NCBI GenBank assembly: GCA_041654915.1
Contig: JBAZCO010000037.1
Span: forward strand, 1 to 14,174
DNA from: JBAZCO01 sp041654915
GTDB lineage: Bacteria; Bacillota; Clostridia; Christensenellales; DTU072
Direction of reading: 5' to 3'
Length of the DNA: 14,174 nt
Shown: piece after piece, positions 1 through 6,720 of the stretch
Numbering within the stretch: the stretch's first letter is position 1
Layout: every line of letters begins with the position of its first letter
Translations under genes and position numbers: made by a program
The notes under the pieces: model-generated
Databases searched by the model: none
Seen by the model: only the letters and a program-made list of their open reading frames with translations
What the model was told of the DNA's origin: nothing

Positions 1-2
1 CC

Positions 3-3000
3 AACCAACCTGTGATGCTAAACAAGGCGCTAATTCTTGCTTACACAAAGGAGCGGGATATCAATTCGGACAATCTAATTCAAGAATTTGAACCGCTTGC
101 CGAGGATGCGTTTTCCCACCCCTACGATGTTATAGATTACTTAAACAGTAAGGGTTTTAAGTTTCGCTACATCAAGCGCAAGGGCTTGATACCGTTTGAC
201 CTTCCCGCCGACTACCGCACAGATGGACTAGAGATAAAAAATATGGCAGTTTTGGGGCGGTTTCCTTTAGCCAACAGTATTTATAATGATTACCTTGCTC
301 TAGAAAAGTACAATCTCACATCCCCGTCCATAGATGCCCTGTTAAATATACAAAAAAAGAAAATGTCTTTTAAAGAAAGGCGGCGCATTCAAAAAAAGCG
401 TGAACCTGCCTCTTTTTATGAGATACACGACTTAGACTATGCTCAAGAGCGTGCGCTGGAGGAAATAAACCGCAAAGAAAATGTGGTGATATACGGACCG
501 CCCGGCACTGGGAAGTCGCAAACGATTGTCAATGTGATAAGCGATGCGCTATGCAAACAAAAGCGTGTGCTTGTCGTTAGCCAAAAACGGGCGGCGCTAG
601 ATGTTGTTTTTAACAGGTTGGGTAAGCTTAGCTCAAAAGTGATTATGATTCCCGACCCAGAAAAAGATAAGTTTAAGTTTTTTGAGCGAGTGAAAGCGAT
701 GCACGAGGCGGCATCTGCTACCGATTATGACGAAAATAAGAAAAAGCACAGTCGGGTTGAACTTAACATTAAAGAGGAACTTGACACTCTGCAAAAGATA
801 AGCGATACTTTGTTTAACAAAACCGAGTTTGGACTCACTAGGCAGGAGATGTATGCGGCAAGCTATAATATTGGGAAAGATACCTCCGATTATAAATTTT
901 ATGAACAACTCAAAAAAACGCCCATTGTAAGAAAAAACTATCCCGAACTTAGGGACGACCTAACGCTGATAACGGATAAAAGTCTTGTTTCGCTATATAT
1001 TGCACAGCGAGAACTCATCAAGGAAAATGAGATGGTGCGCCATATTTTACCCAATATCGATATGCATCAACTCAAAGAGGCGCAAGCATTTTTGTACAAC
1101 ACCCTATCCAAAAGCATTACCCCGTTTGATACATCAAAATATCCTTACAGCCGATATCTTACCACATTTTATCTTGAACAAGCCGCCCCAGATAGGCGCT
1201 CTATTAGGAATGTGGCAAGCATTATTACGGATATTGAACATCCAAATCTATCAAAAATGCTAAAAGTATCGGCGTTTCCGCTGTTTTGGATAATGTTTCC
1301 CTTCCTCAAACTCAAGTACGATGAATTTTTGGAAGATATAAAAATTGACTTAAATATAGCCAAAGCCGCTCTTGACAGGTATCAATCGGAATACAATATT
1401 CTTAACAAAGTGCTAGACCCCGAGGGGTTTGCCCTCGCCATAGGCGGGCTGATAAACGGGAATACCGCATTTTTGCAAAAACTTGCAAGCGCATTGGATA
1501 ATTATGTTAAAGTTAGGGATATGCAGGCAGCCTTGTCCTCTTTGAGTGACGGGGTAAAACTGCTTCTTGACTTTGCTTATGAAAATTCCGACCACTCCCT
1601 ATACTCAATGGAGCTTGCCGTTGGCAAAATTTTGCCTATAAGGATTTATCACGAGATTATTAGCAACGACATTTATGTGGAGGAGTTTTTAAGCAAGACT
1701 GTCACATTTGACGACTTGAGAAACCGCATTCTTGCCCTCAAGACCGAACAGAGAGGAATAAGCCGCTTACTTGCGTTTGATTCTTTTACCAAAACCTATA
1801 TTGACCACATAAAAAATGCGCCTGAATCTAAAGATTTCCTATACGAAATACAAAAACAGCGTGCGCTAAAGCCAATACGGGTTATGTTTGAGTATTTTGA
1901 GGACTACTTAATGAAACTGTTCCCCTGTTGGCTGCTTAGCCCCGAAGTGGTAAGTACAATATTGCCTCTCAAGGCGGATATGTTTGATTTGGTTGTCTTT
2001 GATGAGGCAAGTCAGATATTTATAGAATCCGCCCTACCCGCTATTTATCGTGGCTCTCGTGTGGTTGTCGCAGGCGACAACAAGCAGCTGCGCCCTACTG
2101 CGGGGTTTGTAAAGCGGTACTTTGGCGACGACAGCTTATCGGGCAAAGACTTAGCGGTGCAAGCGGCGCTTGAAGTGGAAAGTCTGCTTGACCTTGCTAC
2201 CGCAAGATATTCACCCGTTTATTTATCCTACCATTACAGAAGTAACTTTGCAGAGCTTATAGACTTTAGCAATGCCGCTTTTTACGATAACAAGCTGCAA
2301 ATTGCCCCCAATATAGTTAGAAAAAACGGCGTTGCGCCAATAGAGCGCATAAAAGTAAAGGGACAATGGCAAAACCGCCGCAATCACGAGGAGGCAGCCG
2401 CTGTTGTCAAGCTGGTTAGGACGATTTTGCGGGAGAGGGAATACAACGAAAGTATAGGCATAGTGACATTTAATGTGGAGCAAAAGGAATATATTGAGGA
2501 CCTATTGGATGCCGAGTGCGACAAAGTAAAGATATTTGCCCGCCAATATGCAGAGGAACAAAACCGTGTTGAGGACGGGGAAAGCCGAGGAATCTTTGTG
2601 AAAAACTTGGAAAATGTGCAGGGTGAGGAGCGGGACATCATAATATTTAGCATTGGCTATGCGAAAAATGAAAACGACAGGGTGGTCGCTCAGTTTGGCT
2701 CGCTGTCTATGGAGGGCGGGGAGAACCGTCTTAATGTTGCCGTTACCCGTGCAAAAAAGAAGGTGTATGTGGTAACAAGCATAGAGCCAGAGGAACTTGA
2801 CCGCTCACAAACGGCTAAAAATAATGGACCTAAACTACTAAAAAAATATCTGCATTATGTGCGGGCGGTGTCCGATTGCAACTACAAAGAGGTAAAAAAT
2901 ATACTGTCGTCCATATATACCGAAAGGAATGAGATAGACCCCGTGGGCGCATATGAGGCACAAATTAAAAGCGCTTTGGAGGCGCTTGGCTACACGGTGG

Positions 3001-3287
3001 ATATCAACCTTGGCAACACCAAATACAAGCTGTCGCTTGGAGTTTTTGACAAGGAACTCAATAGATATGTTCTTGGGATAGAGTGTGATTATCAAGCATT
3101 CTATTCAAGCCCGAGCGTGTTGGAGCGTGATGTATATCGTATAAAGTTTTTGGAAAGTCGAGGTTGGAAAATTGTGCGGGTATGGTCTAGAGATTGGTGG
3201 CTATCACGAAAGAGAGTGTTGGACTCTCTAATTGCCGCAATCGAAAAAGAAAAAAGCTTGATTAAAGAGGCAATAAATCGCAGTTAA
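3..3287 (+). CDS. SF1 helicase (COG1112/DUF4011-like) with C-terminal Vsr-like nuclease domain, 5' truncated
   Basis: The frame is open to the left edge and no Shine-Dalgarno precedes the GTG at 12 or the ATG at 15, so the N-terminus lies outside the window. Residues are numbered from the GTG at 12. Superfamily 1 helicase motifs are clear: Walker A GPPGTGKS (162-169), motif Ia VVSQKRAALDVVFNRL soon after, motif II DEAS (664-667), motif III GDNKQLRPT (about 688), YHYRS (740-744), motif V VQGEERD (869 on) and motif VI NRLNVAVTRAKK (905 on). About 490 residues separate Walker A from motif II, typical of the large COG1112 helicases. The last ~120 residues match the MTES_1575/Vsr-like endonuclease fold, with the GIECD core (E1024, D1026), a following SSPS-x-x-x-RD segment and RVWSRDWW. 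By family knowledge it is an ATP-dependent nucleic-acid translocase fused to a putative nuclease. Substrate and role are unknown; relatives occur in defence islands. No partner gene is visible downstream. Confidence 0.85.
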   Translation, partial: NQPVMLNKALILAYTKERDINSDNLIQEFEPLAEDAFSHPYDVIDYLNSKGFKFRYIKRKGLIPFDLPADYRTDGLEIKNMAVLGRFPLANSIYNDYLALEKYNLTSPSIDALLNIQKKKMSFKERRRIQKKREPASFYEIHDLDYAQERALEEINRKENVVIYGPPGTGKSQTIVNVISDALCKQKRVLVVSQKRAALDVVFNRLGKLSSKVIMIPDPEKDKFKFFERVKAMHEAASATDYDENKKKHSRVELNIKEELDTLQKISDTLFNKTEFGLTRQEMYAASYNIGKDTSDYKFYEQLKKTPIVRKNYPELRDDLTLITDKSLVSLYIAQRELIKENEMVRHILPNIDMHQLKEAQAFLYNTLSKSITPFDTSKYPYSRYLTTFYLEQAAPDRRSIRNVASIITDIEHPNLSKMLKVSAFPLFWIMFPFLKLKYDEFLEDIKIDLNIAKAALDRYQSEYNILNKVLDPEGFALAIGGLINGNTAFLQKLASALDNYVKVRDMQAALSSLSDGVKLLLDFAYENSDHSLYSMELAVGKILPIRIYHEIISNDIYVEEFLSKTVTFDDLRNRILALKTEQRGISRLLAFDSFTKTYIDHIKNAPESKDFLYEIQKQRALKPIRVMFEYFEDYLMKLFPCWLLSPEVVSTILPLKADMFDLVVFDEASQIFIESALPAIYRGSRVVVAGDNKQLRPTAGFVKRYFGDDSLSGKDLAVQAALEVESLLDLATARYSPVYLSYHYRSNFAELIDFSNAAFYDNKLQIAPNIVRKNGVAPIERIKVKGQWQNRRNHEEAAAVVKLVRTILREREYNESIGIVTFNVEQKEYIEDLLDAECDKVKIFARQYAEEQNRVEDGESRGIFVKNLENVQGEERDIIIFSIGYAKNENDRVVAQFGSLSMEGGENRLNVAVTRAKKKVYVVTSIEPEELDRSQTAKNNGPKLLKKYLHYVRAVSDCNYKEVKNILSSIYTERNEIDPVGAYEAQIKSALEALGYTVDINLGNTKYKLSLGVFDKELNRYVLGIECDYQAFYSSPSVLERDVYRIKFLESRGWKIVRVWSRDWWLSRKRVLDSLIAAIEKEKSLIKEAINRS

Positions 3288-3331
3288 CACACAATAACTA
3301 CATTCAATAAGCAAGCAACCATCGTCTTAAA

Positions 3332-3360
3332 TTATTATTAATTAAATAATCATATATAAT
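3332..3360 (+). promoter_or_regulatory. candidate sigma-A promoter of the DegV-family gene
   Basis: A perfect -10 hexamer TATAAT lies at 3355-3360, 25 nt upstream of the ATG at 3386. At 17-bp spacing the -35 position (3332-3337, TTATTA) matches the consensus at only three of six bases. The surroundings are very A/T rich, so a chance -10 is possible. The short leader and the independent gene behind it make a promoter plausible. Confidence 0.4.
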
Positions 3361-3385
3361 CTATATTTGTAAGGAGAATATAACA

Positions 3386-4264
3386 ATGACCGCTTTTTTT
3401 TGCGATAGCAATTGTGAACTCTGGTGGGAAACCGCCAACAGCCTTGGCATAAAAAATATTATCAAAATGCCCTACACCATCAGCGGTGAGGAAAAATTTT
3501 ATGACCTTGGCAAAGACTACGATGCCAAAGATTTTTTTGACAAGATAAGAAAGGGTAATATCCCAATTACATCTGCCCTCAACCCCGAAAACTATAAGGA
3601 ATATTTTGAGCCGTTTTTCAAGGCGGGAGAGGATATTTTTTATGTTAGTTTTTCCTCTGAAATGAGCGCTACTTTTAAGTATATGGATATGGCGGTGGCG
3701 GAACTATCCAAAACCTATCCCGATGTGAAATTTACCAGATACGATACAAAGGGCATAAGTCTTTCCGCAGGATTGTTAGTTTATATAGCGGCAAAAGCGC
3801 ACAACGAAGGCAAGTCCACCGATGAGATTATTGCACTCCTAGACACCCTTAAAAACTATACCAACTGCTCCATAGTAGTGGACGACCTGCAACATCTAAA
3901 GCGTGGCGGACGACTGTCAGGGTTTCAAGCTTTTGCGGGCGGAATGCTAAATATCAAGCCGATTATCAAGCTTTCCAAGTTGGGAACGCTATTTTCTGCC
4001 GCTAAAGTTATGGGCAGGAACAAGGCATTTGCCACTATTGCAGATGAAATAATTGCAGATGCCGCAAACACAGCATATCCCATTGCAATTATGGATGCCG
4101 ATTGCCGTGCAGAAAGCGATAGGATTGCCCAAAAAATTAAAGCAGCCCTGCCCGATGTTGAGATTTGGCAGCAAAGTGTAGGTCCTGTTATAGGCACGCA
4201 CTGCGGACCGGGAACAATAGGCATTTGCTATATTGGAAACAAGGAAAGACCAGATAATCTTTAA
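3386..4264 (+). CDS. degV: DegV family protein (FakB-type fatty acid-binding protein)
   Basis: A 292-residue protein of normal length for the DegV family. Members bind a long-chain fatty acid in a buried pocket; FakB homologues present it to the kinase FakA for phosphorylation and entry into phospholipid synthesis. Visible family features are the Thr-Ser pair in ITSALNP (T62, S63), which in FakB contacts the carboxylate; VSFSSEMSAT, equivalent to the usual SSxxSGTY segment; DTKGISLSAG; LKRGGRLS (GGR at 174-176); LNIKPII; and the C-terminal GPVIGTHCGPGT with H272. There is no signal peptide, so it should be cytosolic. The start is set by AAGGAG at 3371-3376, 9 nt before the ATG. It is probably monocistronic, since dinB converges on it 7 bp downstream. 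The lipid specificity cannot be read from sequence, and no FakA kinase is visible nearby. Confidence 0.9.
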   Translation: MTAFFCDSNCELWWETANSLGIKNIIKMPYTISGEEKFYDLGKDYDAKDFFDKIRKGNIPITSALNPENYKEYFEPFFKAGEDIFYVSFSSEMSATFKYMDMAVAELSKTYPDVKFTRYDTKGISLSAGLLVYIAAKAHNEGKSTDEIIALLDTLKNYTNCSIVVDDLQHLKRGGRLSGFQAFAGGMLNIKPIIKLSKLGTLFSAAKVMGRNKAFATIADEIIADAANTAYPIAIMDADCRAESDRIAQKIKAALPDVEIWQQSVGPVIGTHCGPGTIGICYIGNKERPDNL

Positions 4265-4271
4265 AAAATCC

Positions 4272-5540
4272 CTATTCGCTGGGCGGTGAGCCTTTACGGG
4301 TTTTGTCAAAGGGCAGAAAGTCGTCCTCCGCCTCTCGGGAGTCACAGCTAAAAATTGTTTCTATTGTCACGCCCCGCCTTAGTATTCCGTAACCGTACTT
4401 CTTGCGCAAGCGGTCTACACTTATGTCTAGCTTGGACTTTTTTTCGCCCTCGCTGGCAAATATATCTGTTTGTACATACTCGCCTCCGCTCACCAACCCG
4501 TAGGCGCTTATCGTAACCATACGCAAGGGCAGCATACGGCTAAAGTCATAATTTGCCTTTAATAAGTCCAATGCTTTTGTCGCAATATCGTAGGCGGAAC
4601 TTGTGGGAGAAAATAACTTGCCTTGCCTAGAGGTGTTCTTAAAGCGTGTATCACGATAATATATGGATACTCCGGAGGCAAGCATTTCACTCTGCCGCAA
4701 GCGAAACCCCACCATCTCAGACAACGCAAATATTATGCTTGTTGCATCGCCAAAATTGGTGATATCTTGCGCTGTTGTAGTGCCGTTACCCACGCTGTCG
4801 GGAATATGTTTTTCCGTGTAGCACTTTACCGATTCGCTATCCTCACCCCTTGCATACTCGGATAGCTTTGCTCCCGCCTTACCAAACTGCCGCACCAAAA
4901 AATCTTGGTCGGCACGGGCTAAGTCCCCTATTGTTTTTATATTAAATCTATCCAATCTTTCTGCTGTTGTCCGTCCAACATATAATAGTTGCGATACGGG
5001 CAGTTTCCAAGCGATATCTTTATAATTATCCTTATCGATTATAGTTACGGCATCTGGCTTTTTTATATCGCTCCCAAGTTTTGCAAATATCTTGTTGTAA
5101 GAAACCCCCACCGATACAGTAAGTCCGCCTGTCTTTTCCTTTACACGCAAGCGCACCTTGTCTGCTATTTCCTTGCCGCTGCCAAACAGCTTTTGGCAAC
5201 CCGTAACATCTAGCCAGCACTCATCTAAACCAAAACTCTCCACTTCCGAAGTAAATTCGGTGTAGACACTGTATACTAGCGAAGAAAACTCCGCATATTT
5301 TTTATAAGTTGGCGGAACAAGCACTAAATTGGGGCATTTTTGCATAGCTTTCCATACAGGCTCTGCTGTCTTTACCCCCACGGACTTTGCCGCCATATTT
5401 TTTGCAAGAATTATGCCGTGCCTTTTTTCGGGGTCGCCGCACACGGCAACAGCGTGACCCTCTAGCTCGGGATGCAATAGCATTTCTACCGACGCAAAAA
5501 AATTATTTAAATCGCAATGTAATATTACCCTGTCTTTCAC
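4272..5540 (-). CDS. dinB: Y-family DNA polymerase IV (DinB-like)
   Basis: A 422-residue translesion polymerase of the DinB/UmuC superfamily, expected to copy damaged templates with low fidelity. Catalytic metal ligands are visible: D10 in HCDLNNFFASVE, and D106 with E107 in SFGLDECWLDVT. F15 occupies the steric-gate position that excludes ribonucleotides. SVGVSYNKIFAKLGSDIKKP (143-162) is the palm signature, LYVGRTTAERL is the helix-hairpin-helix region, and the little-finger domain fills the rest. DDFLPF near the C-terminus may be a weak beta-clamp contact, but it is not a canonical QLxLF. The start is the GTG at 5540. An in-frame TAA lies two codons upstream, and the next Met (M20) is past the catalytic D10, so no other usual start works. 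There is no Shine-Dalgarno. No LexA-like operator was found upstream. Confidence 0.92.
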   Translation of the reverse strand: MKDRVILHCDLNNFFASVEMLLHPELEGHAVAVCGDPEKRHGIILAKNMAAKSVGVKTAEPVWKAMQKCPNLVLVPPTYKKYAEFSSLVYSVYTEFTSEVESFGLDECWLDVTGCQKLFGSGKEIADKVRLRVKEKTGGLTVSVGVSYNKIFAKLGSDIKKPDAVTIIDKDNYKDIAWKLPVSQLLYVGRTTAERLDRFNIKTIGDLARADQDFLVRQFGKAGAKLSEYARGEDSESVKCYTEKHIPDSVGNGTTTAQDITNFGDATSIIFALSEMVGFRLRQSEMLASGVSIYYRDTRFKNTSRQGKLFSPTSSAYDIATKALDLLKANYDFSRMLPLRMVTISAYGLVSGGEYVQTDIFASEGEKKSKLDISVDRLRKKYGYGILRRGVTIETIFSCDSREAEDDFLPFDKTRKGSPPSE

Positions 5541-5546
5541 AAGTTA

Positions 5547-5575
5547 ATTATACCACAATTAGCTCATAGTATTAA
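5547..5575 (-). promoter_or_regulatory. sigma-A promoter of dinB, predicting a leaderless mRNA
   Basis: On the minus strand TTAATA (5575-5570, four of six -35 bases) is followed by a 17-bp spacer and a perfect TATAAT (5552-5547). Transcription would start about 7 nt further on, at or next to the GTG start codon at 5540. A 5-bp inverted repeat (TAATT 5545-5549, AATTA 5557-5561) overlaps the -10 and could be an operator, though it is short. No LexA-type site is present. Confidence 0.65.
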
Positions 5576-5615
5576 AGGGTGAGGGCAGCATTATTGCTTA
5601 TTTTAGAAAAAAGCG

Positions 5616-5978
5616 TTAGTTAAGCAGGCTTTTTTGTGATTGTTTAATGTATTCTTCTTTTAAATCCCTATATAGTCGGCTGATAGCAAGCACATACCTT
5701 TCTCGCTCGGCATCCGTTAGAGATGCATAAAGTTCTTCATCTATCAACCGCCCCAATGCGCCGTACTCTATGCCCGCAAACATTAACTCGACAATTTTTT
5801 TGTAGTAGCCATACAATTCTTCGCCCGATACAATGCGTGAATTAACTAGGTATGCCTTGTTGTTGATACCTACCCTATTAATCTCGCACAACTCACGGTA
5901 GTCATTGGCAACCAATCTTTGTTTTGCCTCGTTTACAAATTGCTTATAAGAGGAAACTGCCCTCTTTGCTCTTGCCAT
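5616..5978 (-). CDS. small helical protein of unknown function
   Basis: A 120-residue protein that I do not recognise. Its start is the ATG at 5978, beginning MARAKRAVSSY. The frame could also open at a TTG four codons upstream, but the Shine-Dalgarno GGAGGT (5983-5988) lies between the two and fits the ATG with ordinary spacing. The N-terminus is basic. The remainder looks mostly alpha-helical, rich in Glu, Arg, Lys, Leu and Tyr, with no signal peptide or membrane segment and one cysteine, so a soluble cytosolic protein is likely. It lies upstream of dinB on the same strand, 75 nt away, but dinB has its own promoter. It is divergent from rpsU. The good ribosome binding site and a -10 element upstream support a real gene. 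No function can be inferred. Confidence 0.7.
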   Translation of the reverse strand: MARAKRAVSSYKQFVNEAKQRLVANDYRELCEINRVGINNKAYLVNSRIVSGEELYGYYKKIVELMFAGIEYGALGRLIDEELYASLTDAERERYVLAISRLYRDLKEEYIKQSQKSLLN

Positions 5979-5982
5979 AAGT

Positions 5983-5988
5983 ACCTCC
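5983..5988 (-). promoter_or_regulatory. Shine-Dalgarno deciding the start of the 120-residue protein
   Basis: GGAGGT on the minus strand sits 4 nt upstream of the ATG at 5978 when counted from its last base. It overlaps the coding positions of the alternative TTG start at 5990, which therefore cannot use it. Confidence 0.8.
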
Positions 5989-6011
5989 AAAAATTCTTAT
6001 TGTATGCACAA

Positions 6012-6017
6012 ATTATA
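6012..6017 (-). promoter_or_regulatory. candidate -10 element for the 120-residue protein gene
   Basis: A perfect TATAAT on the minus strand lies 34 nt before the ATG at 5978. No acceptable -35 hexamer exists at 16-18 bp; the equivalent position falls inside a G-rich block. A TTGAGG occurs further upstream, but with a 22-bp spacer, which is too long. The promoter may be activator-dependent or weak. Confidence 0.4.
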
Positions 6018-6024
6018 CTACATA

Positions 6025-6047
6025 CCGCCCCGCCCTGCCCCTCAACC
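6025..6047 (-). other. G-rich block in the -35 region, possible G-quadruplex
   Basis: On the minus strand five guanine runs of length 2, 4, 3, 4 and 2 are separated by 1-4 bases. Two-tetrad folding needs only GG runs. A three-tetrad structure would lack a full fourth run. The block stands out in otherwise A/T-rich intergenic DNA and lies just upstream of the -10 element at 6012-6017. Confidence 0.35.
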
Positions 6048-6058
6048 GACAAAATATG

Positions 6059-6078
6059 CTAAATAAAGCGAAATTTAG
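6059..6078. repeat. inverted repeat CTAAAT-N8-ATTTAG between divergent genes
   Basis: A perfect 6-bp inverted repeat (6059-6064 and 6073-6078) with an 8-bp spacer lies between the divergent promoters of the 120-residue protein gene and rpsU. Total length and symmetry resemble a dimeric repressor site. A/T-rich DNA yields such repeats by chance, so function is uncertain. Confidence 0.3.
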
Positions 6079-6140
6079 ATATTGGCAAGGATTTTTGCCG
6101 CAAAAAAACTTATAAAAATTATCAAACCAAGTATTTGCAC

Positions 6141-6169
6141 TTGACAAAAATGGCAGAATATTATATTAT
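6141..6169 (+). promoter_or_regulatory. strong sigma-A promoter of rpsU
   Basis: A perfect -35 TTGACA (6141-6146), a 17-bp spacer and TATTAT (6164-6169, five of six -10 bases) make the best promoter in the window. The predicted start near 6176 leaves a leader of about 28 nt before the rpsU ATG. Confidence 0.88.
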
Positions 6170-6190
6170 AGTAAAGTTAACACTAAAAAG

Positions 6191-6200
6191 AGGAGGTGAT
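6191..6200 (+). promoter_or_regulatory. extended Shine-Dalgarno of rpsU
   Basis: AGGAGGTGAT is complementary to the 16S rRNA 3' end over ten bases. AGGAGG ends 7 nt before the ATG at 6204, which fixes that ATG as the start rather than the upstream ATG at 6135, which lies before the promoter's -35 box. Confidence 0.9.
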
Positions 6201-6203
6201 AAT

Positions 6204-6380
6204 ATGTCGACAGTCAATGTGAAAGAAAACGAAACATTGGATAGCGCTATCCGCAGATGGAAGAAGAAATGCGCCAATGACGGTATAATCGGTGACCTCC
6301 GCAGAAAAGAACACTATGAAAAACCCAGCGTACGCCGCAAAAAGAAATTAGAGGCGGCACGCAAGCGTATGTACAAATAA
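6204..6380 (+). CDS. rpsU: 30S ribosomal protein S21
   Basis: A 58-residue basic protein of exactly the usual Bacillota S21 length. S21 binds the 30S platform near the anti-Shine-Dalgarno and helps initiation. Typical features are the N-terminal VNVKENETLDSAIRRWKKK, the central GIIGDLRRKEHYEKPS and the Lys/Arg-rich C-terminus RRKKKLEAARKRMYK. The gene has its own strong promoter, an extended ribosome binding site and an intrinsic terminator, so it is a complete monocistronic unit. In many Clostridia rpsU lies directly downstream of hinT in the same direction as the dnaK operon. Here it is on the opposite strand and converges on hinT, suggesting a local inversion or relocation. Confidence 0.96.
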   Translation: MSTVNVKENETLDSAIRRWKKKCANDGIIGDLRRKEHYEKPSVRRKKKLEAARKRMYK

Positions 6381-6412
6381 TAGGTTGTTCTTGTTTAAAA
6401 ACGATTTAAGAC

Positions 6413-6443
6413 AAAAGCCCTTTGGATAACTAAAGGGCTTTTT
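6413..6443 (+). terminator. intrinsic terminator of rpsU, possibly bidirectional
   Basis: A 10-bp perfect stem (AAAGCCCTTT at 6414-6423 with AAAGGGCTTT at 6432-6441) has an 8-nt loop, and the T run continues to 6443. It begins 33 nt after the rpsU stop. On the minus strand the same hairpin ends in TTTTGTCTT, so it could also stop transcripts coming from hinT about 280 bp away. Confidence 0.9.
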
Positions 6444-6559
6444 GCTTTGTATTTAGGTTTTGTTTTGCTATATATATTTAACCCATTATTGGGGTCTTTC
6501 CTTTTTGAGGCTATCCATTTTGTGCTAACCCTTTTTGTGGCTAAGTTGCCTTGGGCTAC

Positions 6560-6644
6560 CCTTTTTGCTAAGCAGTTTTGGAACTACCCTTTTTGGGGAT
6601 AACCTTTTTGCTAAGCAGTTTTGGAACTACCCTTTTTGGGGATA
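6560..6644. repeat. two exact 42-bp direct repeats with a 43-bp period
   Basis: Positions 6560-6601 are identical to 6603-6644. Each contains three basic units (CCTTTTTGCTAAG, CAGTTTTGGAACTA, CCCTTTTTGGGGATA). A third, diverged copy begins at 6662, identical for its first 20 bases, then carrying a G-to-A change and a duplicated CTA. It is displaced by an extra 16-bp unit. This is a higher-order repeat produced by recent duplication within the array. Confidence 0.92.
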
Positions 6645-6668
6645 GCCCTATTTGGGGCTAACCTTTTT
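6643..6668 (+). terminator. terminator-like hairpin inside the repeat array
   Basis: TAGCCC (6643-6648) and GGGCTA (6655-6660) form a perfect 6-bp stem with a 6-nt loop, followed 3 nt later by TTTTT (6664-6668). It has the form of a short intrinsic terminator for plus-strand transcription. The stem is short, so termination would be weak. Confidence 0.35.
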
Positions 6669-6720
6669 GCTAAGCAGTTTTAGAACTACTACCCTATTTG
6701 GGGCTAAGTCGTTTTTGGGT

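Noticed and set aside
4262..4275. Shared terminator between convergent degV and dinB
   Set aside because: Only 7 bp separate the stop codons and I found no hairpin with a T tract on either side.
5541..5580. LexA/SOS operator upstream of dinB
   Set aside because: No CGAACnnnnGTTCG-like sequence is present. The only dyad is a short TAATT/AATTA repeat.
5587..5598. AGCA/TGCT hairpin between dinB and the unknown gene as a terminator
   Set aside because: A 4-bp stem with no strong T tract is too weak to call.
6084..6099. GGCAA/TTGCC hairpin upstream of rpsU as an intrinsic terminator
   Set aside because: The stem is only 5 bp and no T run follows on either strand.
6135..6203. Longer rpsU starting at the ATG at 6135
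   Set aside because: That ATG precedes the promoter's -35 box, so it would not be in the transcript. The ATG at 6204 has a ten-base Shine-Dalgarno and gives the standard 58-residue S21.
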